DNA of 64,000 bases, taken from Prunella strophiata. Its lineage: Eukaryota > Chordata > Aves > Passeriformes > Prunellidae. Shown one piece after another: positions 48,001 to 62,420 of this stretch (positions are counted from its first letter, which is position 1; the number at the start of each line of letters is the position of its first letter). The notes under the pieces were generated by a model. The model was not told the origin of the DNA. It saw nothing but the letters and a program-made list of their open reading frames with translations, and did not search any database. Position numbers and translations under genes: made by a program. The stretch covers positions 22,389,001 to 22,453,000 of the forward strand of contig JAZBQD010000027.1 in assembly GCA_036583965.1 (NCBI GenBank). Direction: 5' to 3'.

Positions 48001-51000
48001 ATAACACTCATGTTATGGGAAGGGGGGAAGAAGAGTTAGATGCTAGGGAAGCAACTGATGGAGCTGCATTGCTTCTGAAAGCACTGGGAGTGCAACACCT
48101 CAGTGGTGGTGGCTCTGGTCATGAGAGCTGCCTCTGGCTCAGGTGAGTGGGAAACACTCATGTGGAGCTGGTTTCTGTGATGGAGGAAATGGGGCCACCT
48201 TCCTTTCAGACTTAACTCCTGCTCTGTTCAGTACATTTCTTGCTCTGGCATTAGTGTGCGGGGCAGGCGGGCAGGGACGTGAGCACAGAATTTAAGTGTA
48301 CTGAACATGTACAGAACAGAACAGCTGCAGTGAGCAATGCCAGAGCCCAGGCCACCAAGCAGCGACCCAGAGCATCTGCTAAGTGCCTCCCCTGAGCAGC
48401 AGAGCTGTGCTGTAGCAGCTCCCTGGTACTGGGAACAAATGGCCCTTTTCACTGACCGAGGGGCTGATGCTTCCAGAAAGCCATGTGTGGCCTGGGGGAG
48501 ACTGCAGTGACCTGGTACAGGTCTGAGAGGGAATGTTTGTGCCAGTATCTGATCCCTCTCCTTAGTGTGCTCCTTCTTGCTTGCAAGCAGATGCTCTCCC
48601 TGTGCTTGCACATCCTGCTTGGGAAAATAATTCAGGGTCTGTGTGGTGGAAGCAAAGGTCTGAGACACTGAAATGAGAATGAAGGCTGTAGCACCTCCTC
48701 AAAGAAAGCATGCCAAATGGACTCTTAATCCCTAAATAACCAGCCTAGTAGAACACAAAATAAGGTGCTCCTGAAACAGAAGTTCAGTTGTTGCATCAGA
48801 AAATTATCATTTACATGTTTTCTAAAGAAATCTCCATCTACTGGGCCATTTCTCTTGAGCCTGAACATCTCAGTAGCTGAGTTACAGTCCCTTCTAGCTC
48901 CTCTGGAAAACTCTCCCTCACCTCAGAGGTGGAGCTGCTGGAGTGGCCACTGGCCAGAGGTGATCCTGCTCTTCCTCTTCTGCCAGCTCTGGAAATTGCC
49001 TCACCATCTGTGGGGCTTGTTCAGAGCACTGAATTGGCAGAAAACTACCTCCTCTTTAAAAAGGCAGCTTTTCAAAGGTTCTTCCAGATGAGCATGTTCA
49101 TTTACTACAAGGAAAGGTGTAATTTCCCTGTCCCTTGGCACTGTGCTGTCTGACCAGGGTGTGGGTGCCAGCACAAGCTGGATGGACAATATACAAGGGC
49201 TCATCAAAAATCACCCTTTTTCCACACCAAGATGGGACTCCTTACTGAAGCAGCCCATAAGGATGGTGGACTGTAATATATGCACTGGAGTAATGAAAAT
49301 CCTTGAGAATGAAAGATGAAATCCTGGCATCATTAAAATCAGTGGGAAAATGTGCTGAATGCCATTAAGGTCTTTCACCATAAAAAGTAGGGGTGTCTGT
49401 TAACCCATCAGGCTGTTCATACCTTTAACCCTTATGACTTAAGAGCAATTTGCTGGTGCAGGTTTTTATTTTGTTTTCTGGTATCTTAGAAGAATATCAA
49501 GCACCATATCCTATGTTGATGTTTCCCCCCACCTTCCCCTTTGAACTTATGAGAAAGCAAATGTTGCAATCTGTTTTCCCTGGCCTATAAGAAAAGGAGG
49601 TGCTCTCTCAGCCAGGCACACTTTAAAAGTGAAAGATTAAGACTTAAAGAGAAATATTAAGAGCATGTAACAATCAAATAATGCAGAAGTCTGTATCTTT
49701 GAATTAATAATTATAAACCGTGATGTTCTTGCAAACCACCACTTTTTTTCCCCAAGTCAGAAGAGAGCTTGTCCCTTGTTTTCCTGTTAGACCACAAGAT
49801 AAGGCATGCTTACCCATGTGAAGTTTAGGTTTGCCTATGTTGCAGCTTGAGGCCATGTTGAAAATGTGGTCTTTCTGGTTTTTTTGTTTAAAAATCTAAA
49901 GCTGCACTCTTCCCGTTGGATGGGCTGGAGTGCTATAGAACCAAAGGCACTCCAGTTTCAGCTTCATGGAGCCTGTGGTGACAATGCAAATGCAAAAACC
50001 TTTTGCAGGATTTGAAATGTAGATTATATTGGTATTATATAGGACATTGGGGACATAGGAGTCATTTGGCATTGACTTCATGCTGGCATATTTATATTCA
50101 CGTTTTTCTATTTATGATCGTTTAGGAATAGGATCAGGAAATGGATATTGAAGCATTACTTGCCAAAAGCAAAGACGACTGAAACAGATGACGTGATCTT
50201 TAGAGTAATTTTGTACAACTGGGGAAAGAGAGGAGTAAAGGAGAAAACCAGTTTACATGTCAGTTCTGTGAACTTCAGAATAGAAAGGCCAGAAAGTACA
50301 GTGAGAAATGATCTGAAACAGTCAGCAGCATTGCTTTATTGTGAGAAATGATGATGATAAACTTGGCTACAAAGACAGTGAGAAATTTTGTGGTGTAAAA
50401 GATCACAGTCCAGAGTTACCAGGTTCACGGGACTGAAATCAGAACTGAAACTGGATGCCAGCAGAATCAGACACTTTGGCTCCACAGAAGAAAACTGGGC
50501 AAGAATAAAGGTTTTTTCATCCAAATGCCATGGCTCCAGTCCCTGACTCTGAGAAAAACATGCAGAAGAGCTGGGTTATTGTTTTCCCTGAAGATGTCTT
50601 GTACAACTTGATAAAGCACAATAAATTGCATTTACTTATTAGGGTGTTTAGAATAGGGCAAAGCTCTAGGCTAAAGATAGGAGCACGGGCTGTAGGTTTG
50701 GAGTGACCTTTTCAGTTGCTGCTTTCTGCCCTGACCCAAGAAGCTGCACTGTCATTATCCTTTTATAATTCACTTCTCTGAAAAGAAACCTTATTTCTTC
50801 TTTAAATCTCCATGAAGACTACTTATTTTAGCTCAGTTCCTTGAACTGTTGCTATTATAACTAAAGCTAAAAACTTTTGGTAGCAGCAGCTTCAAGGATA
50901 GTTGGGAAATTGGATCAGCTGCCCTCCCAGCCTTGGTTTTCCCAAGTTAGATGAACCTACTTGCTTCTTTCTACCAGAAATCTCATCTGGCTGTCATGAG

Positions 51001-53112
51001 AATCTTTTGTTTCCTCTATTCTGCATTGGTTTTACCAGCTTCTGTTCTTACCAGCTGTATCAGCTTTTGTTCTTACTCCTAAAATGCCTTTGGAACTGTT
51101 TATCCTGTGGCTACTTCTGGAAGTCCTTTCTCTACAGTTTTCCTCACTTGCCAATTCCAGATAGTTTTAGCAAATTTTGTTTAGGAAAATTCCAAGACTC
51201 TAGTGTTAATATTCTGGACTGACTTTCAGGAATTTTTTTGACTTAGTTTCCCTTCCTTAAAATTTACTCTTATGAAATAAAATCATAGTTAGAGACCAAA
51301 AATTGTTTCTTTATCCATTTAACTAAACTTAAGCAAGTTATGATAACTTAATTCAAATTTATTTTGCATGTGCAACTCTCTTATAGCATGATTTCTAAAA
51401 GTCCAATATGACCTTACTTGTTAGTTTGATAATTATTTTATAAAGAAATCTGCCACCTACCATGTTTAGGAATAACTTTTTCACTATCTAACTCTATCAT
51501 TAGTAGAAAACACTGGTTCATGTGAGTAAAATTAAGATTGCTCACTGTAGATTTCTTGTTAGTGTTCAGCTTCCTAATATGTGTGGGTTTCAGTAGCAGG
51601 TTATTGAAGTGATCTTAGCAGAACCTCTTCCCATGCTTCTTCCACATTTTGAAAAGCTTTATATCTTTAACTATGCTGGCATTGCTTATGTCATTATAGT
51701 TTATTACATCATTGACAAATAATTCTACCTCCCTGTAATAGGTTTCTTACACACCTTTTGTTTCTTAATGCTAGCTGCAGGTACCTGTACTAGGATGAGG
51801 GTGAGGGTCCCTTGGTTTTGAGTGCCTGTATAATGTCTTCAGTCAAAACTTAGCAAGTTTCTCTTCATTTTTCTGTTCCAATTTCTTGTATTACACAAGA
51901 CAGTAAGGGCAGGCATCCATTTTCAACTACATTGAAGCTTTACATATAAATTTGGATGTTTAATGTCTAATTAGCAGTTGAAGCAGATTGCCACAGGTCC
52001 AGGACTTTATATGCTCATGTATATTGACTCACTGAGTGCAGAGTGGTTGTTATGTGTGTGCAGGAGCTTTGCTCTGCAAGTGAAGTGGTTACATCAGGCC
52101 TCCAGCCTGCTATCATCTGAAGGTGCCCTTAAAATGAGTAAATATTTATGTGATAATTGACTATTTCACAATGACTATTTTACTGCCTTTTTAAAAAAGC
52201 CCAGTAAACAACTAAGGAGATTGCAGAAGGATGGTTTGTTCCATAAGATCAGTTGAACTGGAATAAACTGTTTCTTAGAAATAAGCAATGGACCAAGATA
52301 GTGTTTGATCTGCAATACTGGGACAGCAATGCTGTGGTCTGAGGTTGCAAGTGTCTTGCTCAGTGCTATGCAATAGGTTATTTAATCTTCCAGTTTTTAG
52401 TTCTCTGCCCAGGAGATAGAGAATCACATTTAGCTTTCTCATAATGGTAGCTTGTTGGGATTAATTCCAGCAGGCTGCTGAATTTGGCAGATGAGGATCT
52501 TCATAAATCAGACAATCTAGACATGAATTGCAATCTGGACTCCTCCTTTGGGACCCCTTTGGAAGGCAAGTACATTGAGACATTTTCTCTTGGATTATTC
52601 TACAGCAAAACTGCTATAGAAATCCTAGTCAGTTTAACTTTTTTAGCCTTTTCAGTATGTCCTGTCTCTTACAGAGCCTATTATTCCTGACATAATGATC
52701 AGAAAGTTGTGTTTTGAAGTGTGGACTGTTTGTTCCTCACCACAGTTGCTCAGGACTCATCCTGGCTTGCTCATGTGATTGTGTGCCCAGAGACCAGCTG
52801 CAGTTTCAAAGTGGATTTGCTGTGCAGCGGTAGAAATCTCTTGGAAAATAGGTAATCTGATATATTAGTTTATATCAAACCATGAGGACTATTATTCATG
52901 CTGTTCCTGGTCTTCATCATCGTGGCTGTCAGCCTGATATCCCTTCTAATCAGCTGGGTAGACAGGGTTGAAAGCCTCAGGCATGTATATGAAGCGGAGA
53001 AAGAAGCATCACTCCAAGGCTGCCTGGCAAAAGTAGCCTTCTCTTGTCAATGGGGACAAAAAGAGAAGGATGGAGGTCACATTGAGGGGTTTTTTTATTT
53101 TGTTGTGGGGCT
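45030..53112. other. AT-rich intergenic DNA, no gene seen
   Basis: No recognisable exon, transposon or structured RNA. Short T or A runs occur near 46121-46134 and 46901-46912. Confidence 0.5.
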
Positions 53113-53173
53113 GGGGGGGGGGGTTGTGTGTTGATTTTTTTCTTTTTCTTTTTTTTTTTTTTTTTTTTTTTTT
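53113..53173. repeat. G11 run followed by interrupted then 25-bp poly(T)
   Basis: Eleven G (53113-53123), then a TG/T-rich stretch, then 25 T (53149-53173), ending in GAGGGGGAGGGAGGGG. It is a strongly strand-asymmetric low-complexity patch. Confidence 0.9.
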
Positions 53174-54902
53174 GAGGGGGAGGGAGGGGAAGAAAGGCAG
53201 TGGTGTAGCCTTTGCCTGTGTTTGATTTGGCTTAAGAAAGTGCTGAGAACCTGTAATGTACCTCTGTGTCCTAAACTGCAACAGCAAACTGAGATAGTGC
53301 TAAACCTGACCCTGGGGACTGTTCATGTGGGACTGCTGTCACCCAGGTCTATTTCTTAGAAGCACTGTTAGTAAGTGTGATTAATGTAGCTAAACTCTCA
53401 ACGATCTGAGCTAGTGGATTCTTTTCTGTCAAGTTTTGCTAACCACAAAATCTGCCAGTCACCACCAAAGCATATGAAATGCTTTGAAAGAGAGAAAAAT
53501 ATATGCCAGATTACAAAGGTAAGATTTTAAATATGCAGCTATCTAAATAATTGGGAATACTGGAAATATTCCTGAAAATACTTATGCATATACTTAACCT
53601 TAAGCATACACATAATTCTATTAACTTCAGTGGGACTATATATATTTCTAAAGTGAACCACCTGTGTGTTTGAGAAGACAAAGCCATTAAGCTTCTCTGC
53701 ATGCAGAATTTGATCCTGTGACTAAGTCTTTGTGTATCATGCTGTAAATTTACCCTGAAGCTTGCCATAAAGTCAGTGCTTTTAAAGAGTATATTTGAAG
53801 AGCTCCAGTAGAGTCTCAAGGCAGTTATAATAGTGTGTATTTGATTTACAGCATGCCATTGAATTAGAAGGGTATTTGAAAGAGGATTTATGTTAAAATA
53901 ATGTAGACAGTGATTTAGAGCATGGATTGTGGCCATAACTATGGGCAAAACAGAAGAGTTTATTGCAGCAAACAGCTCATTGCCTTCTGCGGAAAAAACA
54001 CTGAAGTAGAAAATTCAGAGATTGTCATCTTGGCTGAGTATATCTGTTAACTAAAAATACTGGTCAACACATGGCTTTTCAAAGTACAGAGGACTTTCAA
54101 CAACATTTTGTGTAACCAGCACTGGATAGAATTATCAATGAGCTGGAACAGTGATTTGGAAAGGAGAACCATGGAATCAATAAACCAGCTGGGACAACGA
54201 ATCCAAGAAATATACATTTCTTGGAAAATGACAAAGCATTTTGGCAATCAGTGCTACAAAAGAAAGTCGATCTGAGAATTTTGCCAAATTCCTCAACAAT
54301 ACTGAGATGGCTCCTGAACAGACACATGCCTTGACCTGATTAGTAAGCATTTGGGTTTTATACAAAAATCAAGAAATTAAATCTTAAAATAAGAATTTCA
54401 AATCTTTTTTATAACTCTCTCAATTGCTCTCAGTATTGTTTTCCTAATTTCTTATTGGAAGCTTAAAATGCAAGGCCAAAATATCAGCTGGCATAAATTA
54501 CCTGACTTTTGTGAAGATGGGCTGGTATAAATGATATGGGGCTTGATCTGTCTCATTCAACATGTCTATCCCCTGCCTTTAATTACAGTCTGTTGCTTTG
54601 GATTTAAGTGGATTTTAAGATACACAAGGTTGCTCTGAGAAATGAAAGCTTATTTTCAAAATAACACTGAGCTTTATGTTGTGAAACCTAAGAAAACCCC
54701 CTGGTTCTGAACTTGCATTGGCAGACAGGCAAGGACCACAGTGACTCATTTGGTGACAGCACATCTGAGGAGCCCAGAGAGCTTCCTGAGCTGCACCAAG
54801 GAGTGCACGGCTGGGATGGCAGGCACGATGGGAGGAAACTGTACCACTTTATGGTTTGGATTGCTCTCTACAATTCTGACACAAACAGCTGGTTTTGGTT
54901 GC

Positions 54903-54929
54903 TTTTTTTTTTTTTTTTTTTTTTTTTTT
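54903..54929. repeat. Poly(T) run, 27 bp
   Basis: Uninterrupted T homopolymer between TTGGTTGC and AATGCTAAC. Confidence 0.9.
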
Positions 54930-57900
54930 AATGCTAACACTTGGGAAACAAACCAGTGATGATCCTCTATGGGCCGCAGTTCCCTGCTGAGAGAATCTGG
55001 TCAGGCCTCTTCACCCATGGAAAAGATCATATTCCTTCTTACAGCCTGAAGCCCCTGGGTAAAACTTTCCTGGATTCACTGGGAGAGGCAGCACTGCTTT
55101 CTGTACCAGCAGCCTCATGGGTGAAGTTACTCCCCAGGACTGTAAGGATACAGCGGATAAAAACTGATACAGGACGAATGCCAAGGACAGAAAGGTCTAT
55201 GCAGTGAAATGATGCATGAAATATTAAGAGGGCGGTGTTTGGCAGCTTCATTAGGAGGCCAGGGGAAGCATTCTGCACACCAAGAAAGGATGAAGGCAAC
55301 TGTGTCTTGGAAACTTGACAAAGAGATCTTTGTGCTCTCCTCTCTTGTTTGGTTTAACATGGTCACACTCCTCTCTCTTTCCCGGAAAATGCTCTCAGCC
55401 ACAGCAGAGGACCCTGTGTTTCTGTTTGGGTGGATGTACAGGTCTCCCTCCATCCCCTACCCCTGACACACTGAATCAGTCTCCTGCTGGATCCACATGG
55501 ATTCACACAAACTATGGGATTGGACAGAGGGAGCTCTTCTGCTCTTGTTTCAGGCAGGCTGTATATTCAGCCAGACATTTCAAGATCAATTATTCTCAAA
55601 TTTGAGTTTATATACAAGCTAGTGAATGAAAGGTTTTGAAAACTTGAATGATTTTTTTTTTTTTTAATGGGAAAACACAACTTTATCCCTAGTGCTCAAG
55701 GGATGATGTGTGCCTCAGTCCCAACATGGAGAGAGTTGATGGCAAGAGAACAGATGATGGAGCTTATAAATAAGTGGCTGCAGAGCTGCTCAGAAATAGC
55801 AAAAATAGTGCTGGCAAATTGAAGAAAATTAACTCCCTGCAAAAAGAAGAAACTTGAAAACATAATGTAGAAGAAAAAAGTAGTCCAAAGAAAATTATTT
55901 TGATGACATTTGGGAAAATAGAATAGACAAGGTTGAACTGAATACAATCAGATCATAATTCCTTTTTTGGACATGAAAATGCAAAACTTTCAAAACCATT
56001 TAGTAATATAAACTTCTTACCCCAAAAGTGGTTGCAGAGAATATTAAGAAAATGTTCTTTGAAACATAGAATTCTAATTAACATTCTCAATGCACTTTAT
56101 TAACATTACGAACAGAAAAAATTTACAAATTGTAACTATTTCATAGACACAGATGAATAGGTACTAAAATCTAAAGAGCTAAGACAGAGAAAACCATTTT
56201 TTAAGGTAAATTAATCATAATGCATTGGAGGTATTTTTCTACTTCTATTGAAGCAGAGGTAGGAAACAGCATTGCTGCTGCTTGTCACAGAAAAGCATCC
56301 TGCTTCATATGGAAACAAGAAAGTGCAACCTCTTTTGTCAGAGGCCTTTAAGAAGTTTTCCACACTAGCACTCATCCTTTAGGCCCCTTTGTCTCTTTCT
56401 CAGGCACCTGTTAGTTAGCTCCTTGATGGTTCTGCAGAGGTGAATCCCCTGTGTTAGAAGGAGAAGACAGCAAAGGAAGCAAGGCAGCACAGTGACCTTG
56501 CAGGTCACAGGTCAACCAGGGCTTGTCCCAGTTGTTTAGGATCCTATTTGCCTTGCAATCCAGCTGCAGGACAGATGTTTTCAATACAGCTTCTTCTAAA
56601 GCTCTGAGAAGATTGTAAATTTCAATTTTATGCTATCAAGAAGAATATTCTCTGTTGGCAGACATTTTCATGGTCTGGTTCTCTATTGCTTTCTCTTGGG
56701 TGCATAACTGTGAACAGTCACCAGGAAACAGGGATCCCTCTCTTGTCCCTAGTTAATGCACCTGGGGTTAGTGCTTGGTTTAAAGTGCAGGAGGAGTTTA
56801 GCAAAGAGCAGCTACAGAAGCAGAAGTGCCATGCTTCAGTAACTATTTGGAGTGATGCAGATCTCCTGTGTAGCTGCATACAGCAGATGGACTGGAGGGG
56901 ATGCTGGTCTGTTGCTTGCATTAAAGGTGGTTTGTGCTGATTCTTCTGTTGCAGGGAGTGAAAGCCTGAAAGCAAGTGTTTGGTTTGAGAAGTGCAGTGA
57001 GGTTGCTCTCTTTGCTTCTGAATGAGTCCAAAATAGGTAAGACAAATATCTTTACTGGCAGTGGATGGCTGCTCCTCTTGCCATATGTGTGATGAAAGAA
57101 GATTTATGTCATGGGTAATGCCCAGATTTGTTGAAAATATTGGTTGACTTCCTCAGCAGGCCAGAAATCATCTTGCAATAAAACACAGTATGTTATTACT
57201 TCTCTGGGTTACTGGTGTTACAAGTTGATGACTGCATGATGAGAAATTTAAATTTTTTAGTGATAACATTTAACAGAGGCAGCCTCAGGAAAACAGCAGA
57301 GGCAATTGCAAGCATTTGGGTAAGTGCATGGGCACTGCAGTCTGACTATTTCAAGAATCACCCACTGCATCCATCATAAAAACAACCTCTATGATGTGAG
57401 AAGATTGATAACACACTCTGTACTGTACATGATTTTCATTCTGTAGATTCCAAAAGTGAAAATAAGTTGCATCACATCAGAATCACAGTATATCATGTCT
57501 CCAGGCTAAACTAGAAGTCTTTTAAGGAGGTCCTTCAGTTCAAAACAAGTTTTATTTACTTTACTAGCACCTAGAAATACCCTATAATTTTACTGTGGAA
57601 AGGAGTTCTTTCTTATCTCTTTTATTTTTTAATTTTTTTTTTACATTTAAGTGTACTAAATGCTTGATTATACATAATTGTAATCTGAAGCTTATACACT
57701 GAAGAAAGAAACTCCTTTTGCAAGATTCTGGCTGTATTTCGTAACACATTAGAGGAACTCTCATATGGATTACATCTCCTGAGTCTGCTGGTGCCTGACA
57801 TATGTTCTGTGAAAAAGAAAAATGACATATTGTTCTGTAAAACTATTCCCCGTGTCTCCCCACTTGCCAAGTTTACTATACATTATGTGAGGGGAAAAAA

Positions 57901-58829
57901 ATGTCGAGAATATTTCAGGAAAAGTGGAACAAACAATTGCAGTTGATTGTGACAGTAATGAATATCCTTGTAAGTGTAAATGCTGGTATCAGGAATATTC
58001 TTTAAGCTCTTTGAAATGCTTTCACTTGGTATATTTCAGATTGCCTGGTTTGTACCCAGTAGAACAGGCCCAGCCCTGTTTATATATACATATATATATA
58101 TATACATAAATTGAGCATTATTAAGGAATACTAGGTGTGATGATACTAGGAATGAATGATAGATAACAGCTTTCACAATGCTTTTTGAAATGCACATCAG
58201 TGATTCTGTGCCATAGAAACCTGTATAGAAAATACCACATTTAACAGTTGGCATTAAAGAAACTTAGGAGATAATAGAGCAGGAAGAACATGTCCTTGGA
58301 CTGGTTTATAGAGTGCAATTACATTTTAATGTGTAAAAGGTCCTTGAATGAGGAATTTTAGCTTTGTTTTCTCTGGAGATTGCAAGAGAAATAAAAAAAA
58401 TGATCCTTGGAAATGAGGATTTCAAGACAATTGTATTTCACTACAGTCCACCAGATCTCATGTGCTACTTCTGAGGCTGTTTGGACAGAAACATGCAGAG
58501 ATTAACTACTTCAAGAAGTGGAGGTGATAAGGATGTAGTGATCCTCTCCTTCTTTAGGGTCAACACCAAATTCAGGACTTAAGGTTGCTTGGTGTCCTGA
58601 GGTTTTAGGCTCAGTCCCATCATGTCCATCCCCACTGTCTGGCTGACTGCAGCTCACCACAACTCTGAGCTGCATTTCCCACTCATGCTGTAGTGTGCAT
58701 GATGAGGTTTCTCTTTGGCATCACATGTGTTTGCAGGGATACCTGGAGTCTAAACATGTTGTGGGCATGAAGATGAGTTTTTGTTTAGTCCTGTTTTGAG
58801 TGCTTCTTTATCCCAGGCCCTGGCATTCA
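54930..58829. other. AT-rich intergenic DNA, no gene seen
   Basis: Small open frames only. A TA-rich microsatellite lies at 58079-58105. Confidence 0.5.
58079..58105. repeat. (TA)n-rich microsatellite
   Basis: Short tract of TATATATACATATATATATA type. Confidence 0.85.
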
Positions 58830-60330
58830 TAGAGAATTTCAAATGCCCTGTCCACCAGAACGGTGACAGGATCATGCACAACCAATCCAGGAGGTGTTTG
58901 AAGCAAACTGAGGACATTTTGTTGTAACAGGTGATGACTGAACTGATTGCTGGGCCCATTACACACAAAGAAGGAAGAACTGGTTGAAAAGGTGAAGGTC
59001 AAGGGCGGGCTTGGCTGCAATGACCACGAGACTTGGCAAATCCCCATGTAAGACAGACTTGGAGGAATAAGGGGCCCAGGAGAGCGAGTCAGTCTTCAAG
59101 GACAACCTCCTTAGGGCATAAGAGCAGTCCACTGCAATATATGGAAAGTGAATCAAGAGTAACAGAGGAGAAGCATGGGTGGAGAGGGGACTCCTGGCCC
59201 AGCTCAGATGCACACAGGGAGCACACTGAAGGAGGAAGCAGAGGTGGCAGCCCAGAAGTTTTTCAAAGACACTTCTTGAGCATGCAGAGAAAGAACTGCA
59301 AAATCCAAAGCCCAAGCTGAGTTGAAAATAGCAAATGATGTAAAGGCTATAAAAGGGCTTCTTGTGCTTATATGTCTGGAAAGAGTGGCCAGTGTCAGCC
59401 TGGGTCCAGTGACCACACAGCAAGTCTGTTGTGATGAGGCAGGTTCAAGGTCAAGCCAGGAAATCAAGCCAGCAGGGCAGGATCAGGGAGGTAGGAGACT
59501 GGGCACTGACACAGCTGCAGCACAGCTGCAGTGTTGCTCAGGCAGAGGCCAAGAGCAAGAGCCTCAGCTTGAAAGCAGCTCCCAAGGGATGGAGAGGCAG
59601 GCAGGCCTTTGCTGAGGTTGTCTCTAGCTTTATTCCCAACAAATAGCTCAGATCAGCAAAAAGGCTGACCTTGAACTCAGTCAAATAAACTCCTGAACCA
59701 ACTAAAATCCTGGCAGGGGGAGTTGAATCAGGGCCCTGATACACTGCAGGCTGGGGATTTGCTGTGCAGAAATCAGTATTGCAGAATAAAACCTGGGGGA
59801 CCTGGCGGACAAGGAGCTGACTGTGAGTCAGCAACATGCTCTTGTAGCAAAAGGAGGCTGACAGCACTCCAAGCTCTGTGAGCAAAAGGCCAGGCAGCCT
59901 CTGAAGGGAAGCATTAGTCCCTCTGTTTGTTTACTCTGCCCCAATTTGGGCTCCCCATCACAAGAAATGAAACACTAATTCATGGCCAGGGGTGGGCTGC
60001 CAGGATATTGTGTGGCTGGAGTTGCTGAGAGAGCTGTGCTTGTTCAGCCCTAAGAAGTGGCTTCAGGGAGAACCCCCCTGGTGTATACAGCTACTGAGGG
60101 GGGTGAGGAGGAAGATGGAGCCCAACTTTTCCCAGAGGTGCACAGAGGCATGGTTGAAACATGAGAAATTTAGACTTGATACAGTAATTTTCTGTTTTGC
60201 TGAGAGGGTGGTGGAACACTGGAGCGAGCAGGATGCCCAGTGGGGCTGCAGTGTCTCCCACCCTTGGAGATGCTCTGAGCCAACCTGCATGAGGCCCCAG
60301 GCAGCCTGCTCTGAGCAGGAACCAGAGGGG
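58830..60330 (+). mobile_element. Decayed CR1 LINE, at least three blocks
   Basis: CR1 is the dominant non-LTR retrotransposon of birds and reptiles. Three plus-strand blocks resemble it from memory. Block one, 58830-59375, carries endonuclease-region landmarks: CAACCAATCCAGGAGGTGTT, GGAAGAACTGGTTGAAAAGG, GGCTGCAATGACCACGAGAC, and later GGGGCCCAGGAGAGCGAGTC. Block two, about 59810-59880, has TGTGAGTCAGCAACATGCTC, a reverse-transcriptase 3'-region landmark. Block three, about 59990-60330, has GAGAGAGCTGTGCTTGTTCA, GGAGGAAGATGGAGCCCAAC and GGTGGTGGAACACTGGAGCG from the ORF2 C-terminus. Most of the reverse transcriptase is absent, and frames are broken by indels, so it is inactive. The usual 3'-end octamer repeat was not identified. 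Confidence 0.75.
59380..59809. other. Unassigned segment between CR1 blocks
   Basis: GC-moderate sequence lying where CR1 reverse transcriptase should be. It does not match CR1 as I remember it and may be an insertion of another repeat. It includes a short internal repeat ACACAGCTGCAGC (about 59509-59528). Confidence 0.4.
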
Positions 60331-62420
60331 AGGGAACCATCCCACAAGTGGGATTTCACATGGCAGCAAGGTGCTTTGGTGTGGTGTCAAAATGCAAGTC
60401 TGAGGACAGAGGTTTGTACTCAGCAACACTTCTAATTCTCAGGAACACGTACACATTATTCTGCTCCAACATCTGTTAATAATAGAATATGAAGCAATAT
60501 GACTTTCTAATGGAACTGTTGAGAAGAGCAACAGATGGAAAATTCTGTGCAAAATAAGTCATATCAATATGATTTAATTTTTGTGTTTGCCTGGGACTCT
60601 GACAACAAAATGGCCTGATTCTGTGGCAGAAGTACAGCAACATTTGAGATCTGCTATGAGCCCTGTTCCCTTCACCACCACTGAGGAGCAAAGCCCTGAA
60701 ATAAAACAGTGAGGTGGCTCCACAGCCTCGCTGCTGTCATATTTCTGAACTCCCTCAAGCACAACCTCTCAAATGCCAAGCAGTGTGGTGTTCCTACCAC
60801 TCTTCTGCTCTTAAACTGAATCTACAGCTCCAGTGGTTAGGGTAGGCAGTGGGACTAACTCCAGTAAATAAAGCCATCAGCTGTGTTAATGCAGTAGGGC
60901 TCTACTGTCCCATGGACAGCCCACTGGCCTTGCTCTTCTGGAGATGTCACTTCCTTCTTCTGCTCTCATTTTGCCTAGCTATTAAACTCAAGAATTTCTT
61001 CAGTAAGCATACTAACAAATATGGAAGTTTATTATATTAATTACTGGGATTACACTCCCATCTGTTGTGGCTGAGAACCTTCCCATCCACTTTGTGCCTT
61101 TGGTATCTGATGCAGTGGTGTAATCAAAAATGGCAAATGCATATAGGGAAAACTCATCTGCCTGAAGGATTTGTAACTATTTAGCACAATGGCAACTGGG
61201 TCTGTTGTCCTTACACCTCTGAATGAAGAAACATGCTGAAGATGTATTTGATATTTCAGTGATTTACCTGTGATCCAGCTGCACAACAAAGTGTTAAAAC
61301 AAACAGCAGTGTAGGAAGTCTTCCTTAAATACCTGCCATATACCTACATTAGGATTCATACACTACACAGGGGTATAGATTTTCCTTTACAGAAAAAAAA
61401 AAAAAAAATTTGTTGGAGGGAATTTACATGTTCCTAAGAAGAAAATTTGGCACTGCTGAATTACCTTATAAGCAAAGCACCTCAACAAAACATGAGGACA
61501 AATTGCTGGCCAAAGAACCTGGCACTGGGGGCTCCCCATTATGTCAGCCACAACATTAGAAGAGGGCCAGGGATCTTTTGATAGAGGAAATCATATAGTG
61601 ATTTTTAATCTTTTAATGTAAGCAAATATAAAAATAAACTGTCTCTATTGGCTATTTGTAAATTAAACTACTGTTTGTAGAGCTAAGATACTGGCTTTTT
61701 AAAACTACTTTTAATATAAAACTTCTGTCAGTATATACTCTTTTATATGTATGCCAGTGCATAAACAGGGCCTTAATCCATGGCAAGTAAATAGCTGGAA
61801 ACTGTTTGTTTAATATTTAGGATTCCTTGATTTACTGCTTGAAATTTTTTTGGTAGACACAGCAGTTTCTAAAGCAGCCTAGAGACTTTTACACATCTTC
61901 ATTTTAATAAAGTTCACTTCCTAATTTTGTTTGCATTTGGCCTTACCACATTAAGTCCACACTCAGAAGATTACAAGAGTATGAAATTTTTATGTCTGAT
62001 AACAAAAATCAGTTTCATGCTTTGAATAGAACTTTTTAAAAAAGCTCCATCGTAGTTTTAATGAGTACCAGATTAATCAGGTAGCCTGCAACCTGCAGCA
62101 TTTAAAATATACATTTGAGAAGTATGAGGAGTATATTCTTGCCTAAAGAGAAGAACTGAATTTTTTCAGCAAGAAAGCATTCAATCTGGTAAGAAACTTT
62201 TACTTGCAAATGACTTGAATGAGTGATTTCCTTCTCCTGAATCCATGCATATTGAAAGATGCTGCCTGACCCTGCTGCTTCACTAAAAAATTCTTCCTCA
62301 AGCAAACTGTCTGCTGGGCTGAAAAAATCTCCACAATAATCACTAAGTGTGGGAAAGAATTTGGTATATTTCCTTAATATTGCCAGAAATGTTTCTTGAA
62401 ACTTTATTAGAGGTGGGTTT
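60331..62420. other. AT-rich intergenic DNA, no gene seen
   Basis: No recognised exon. A poly(A) run of about 17 bases lies near 61393-61409. Confidence 0.5.

Noticed and set aside
58959..59423. Minus-strand 154-codon frame as a gene
   Set aside because: It is the antisense of the CR1 endonuclease-region block.
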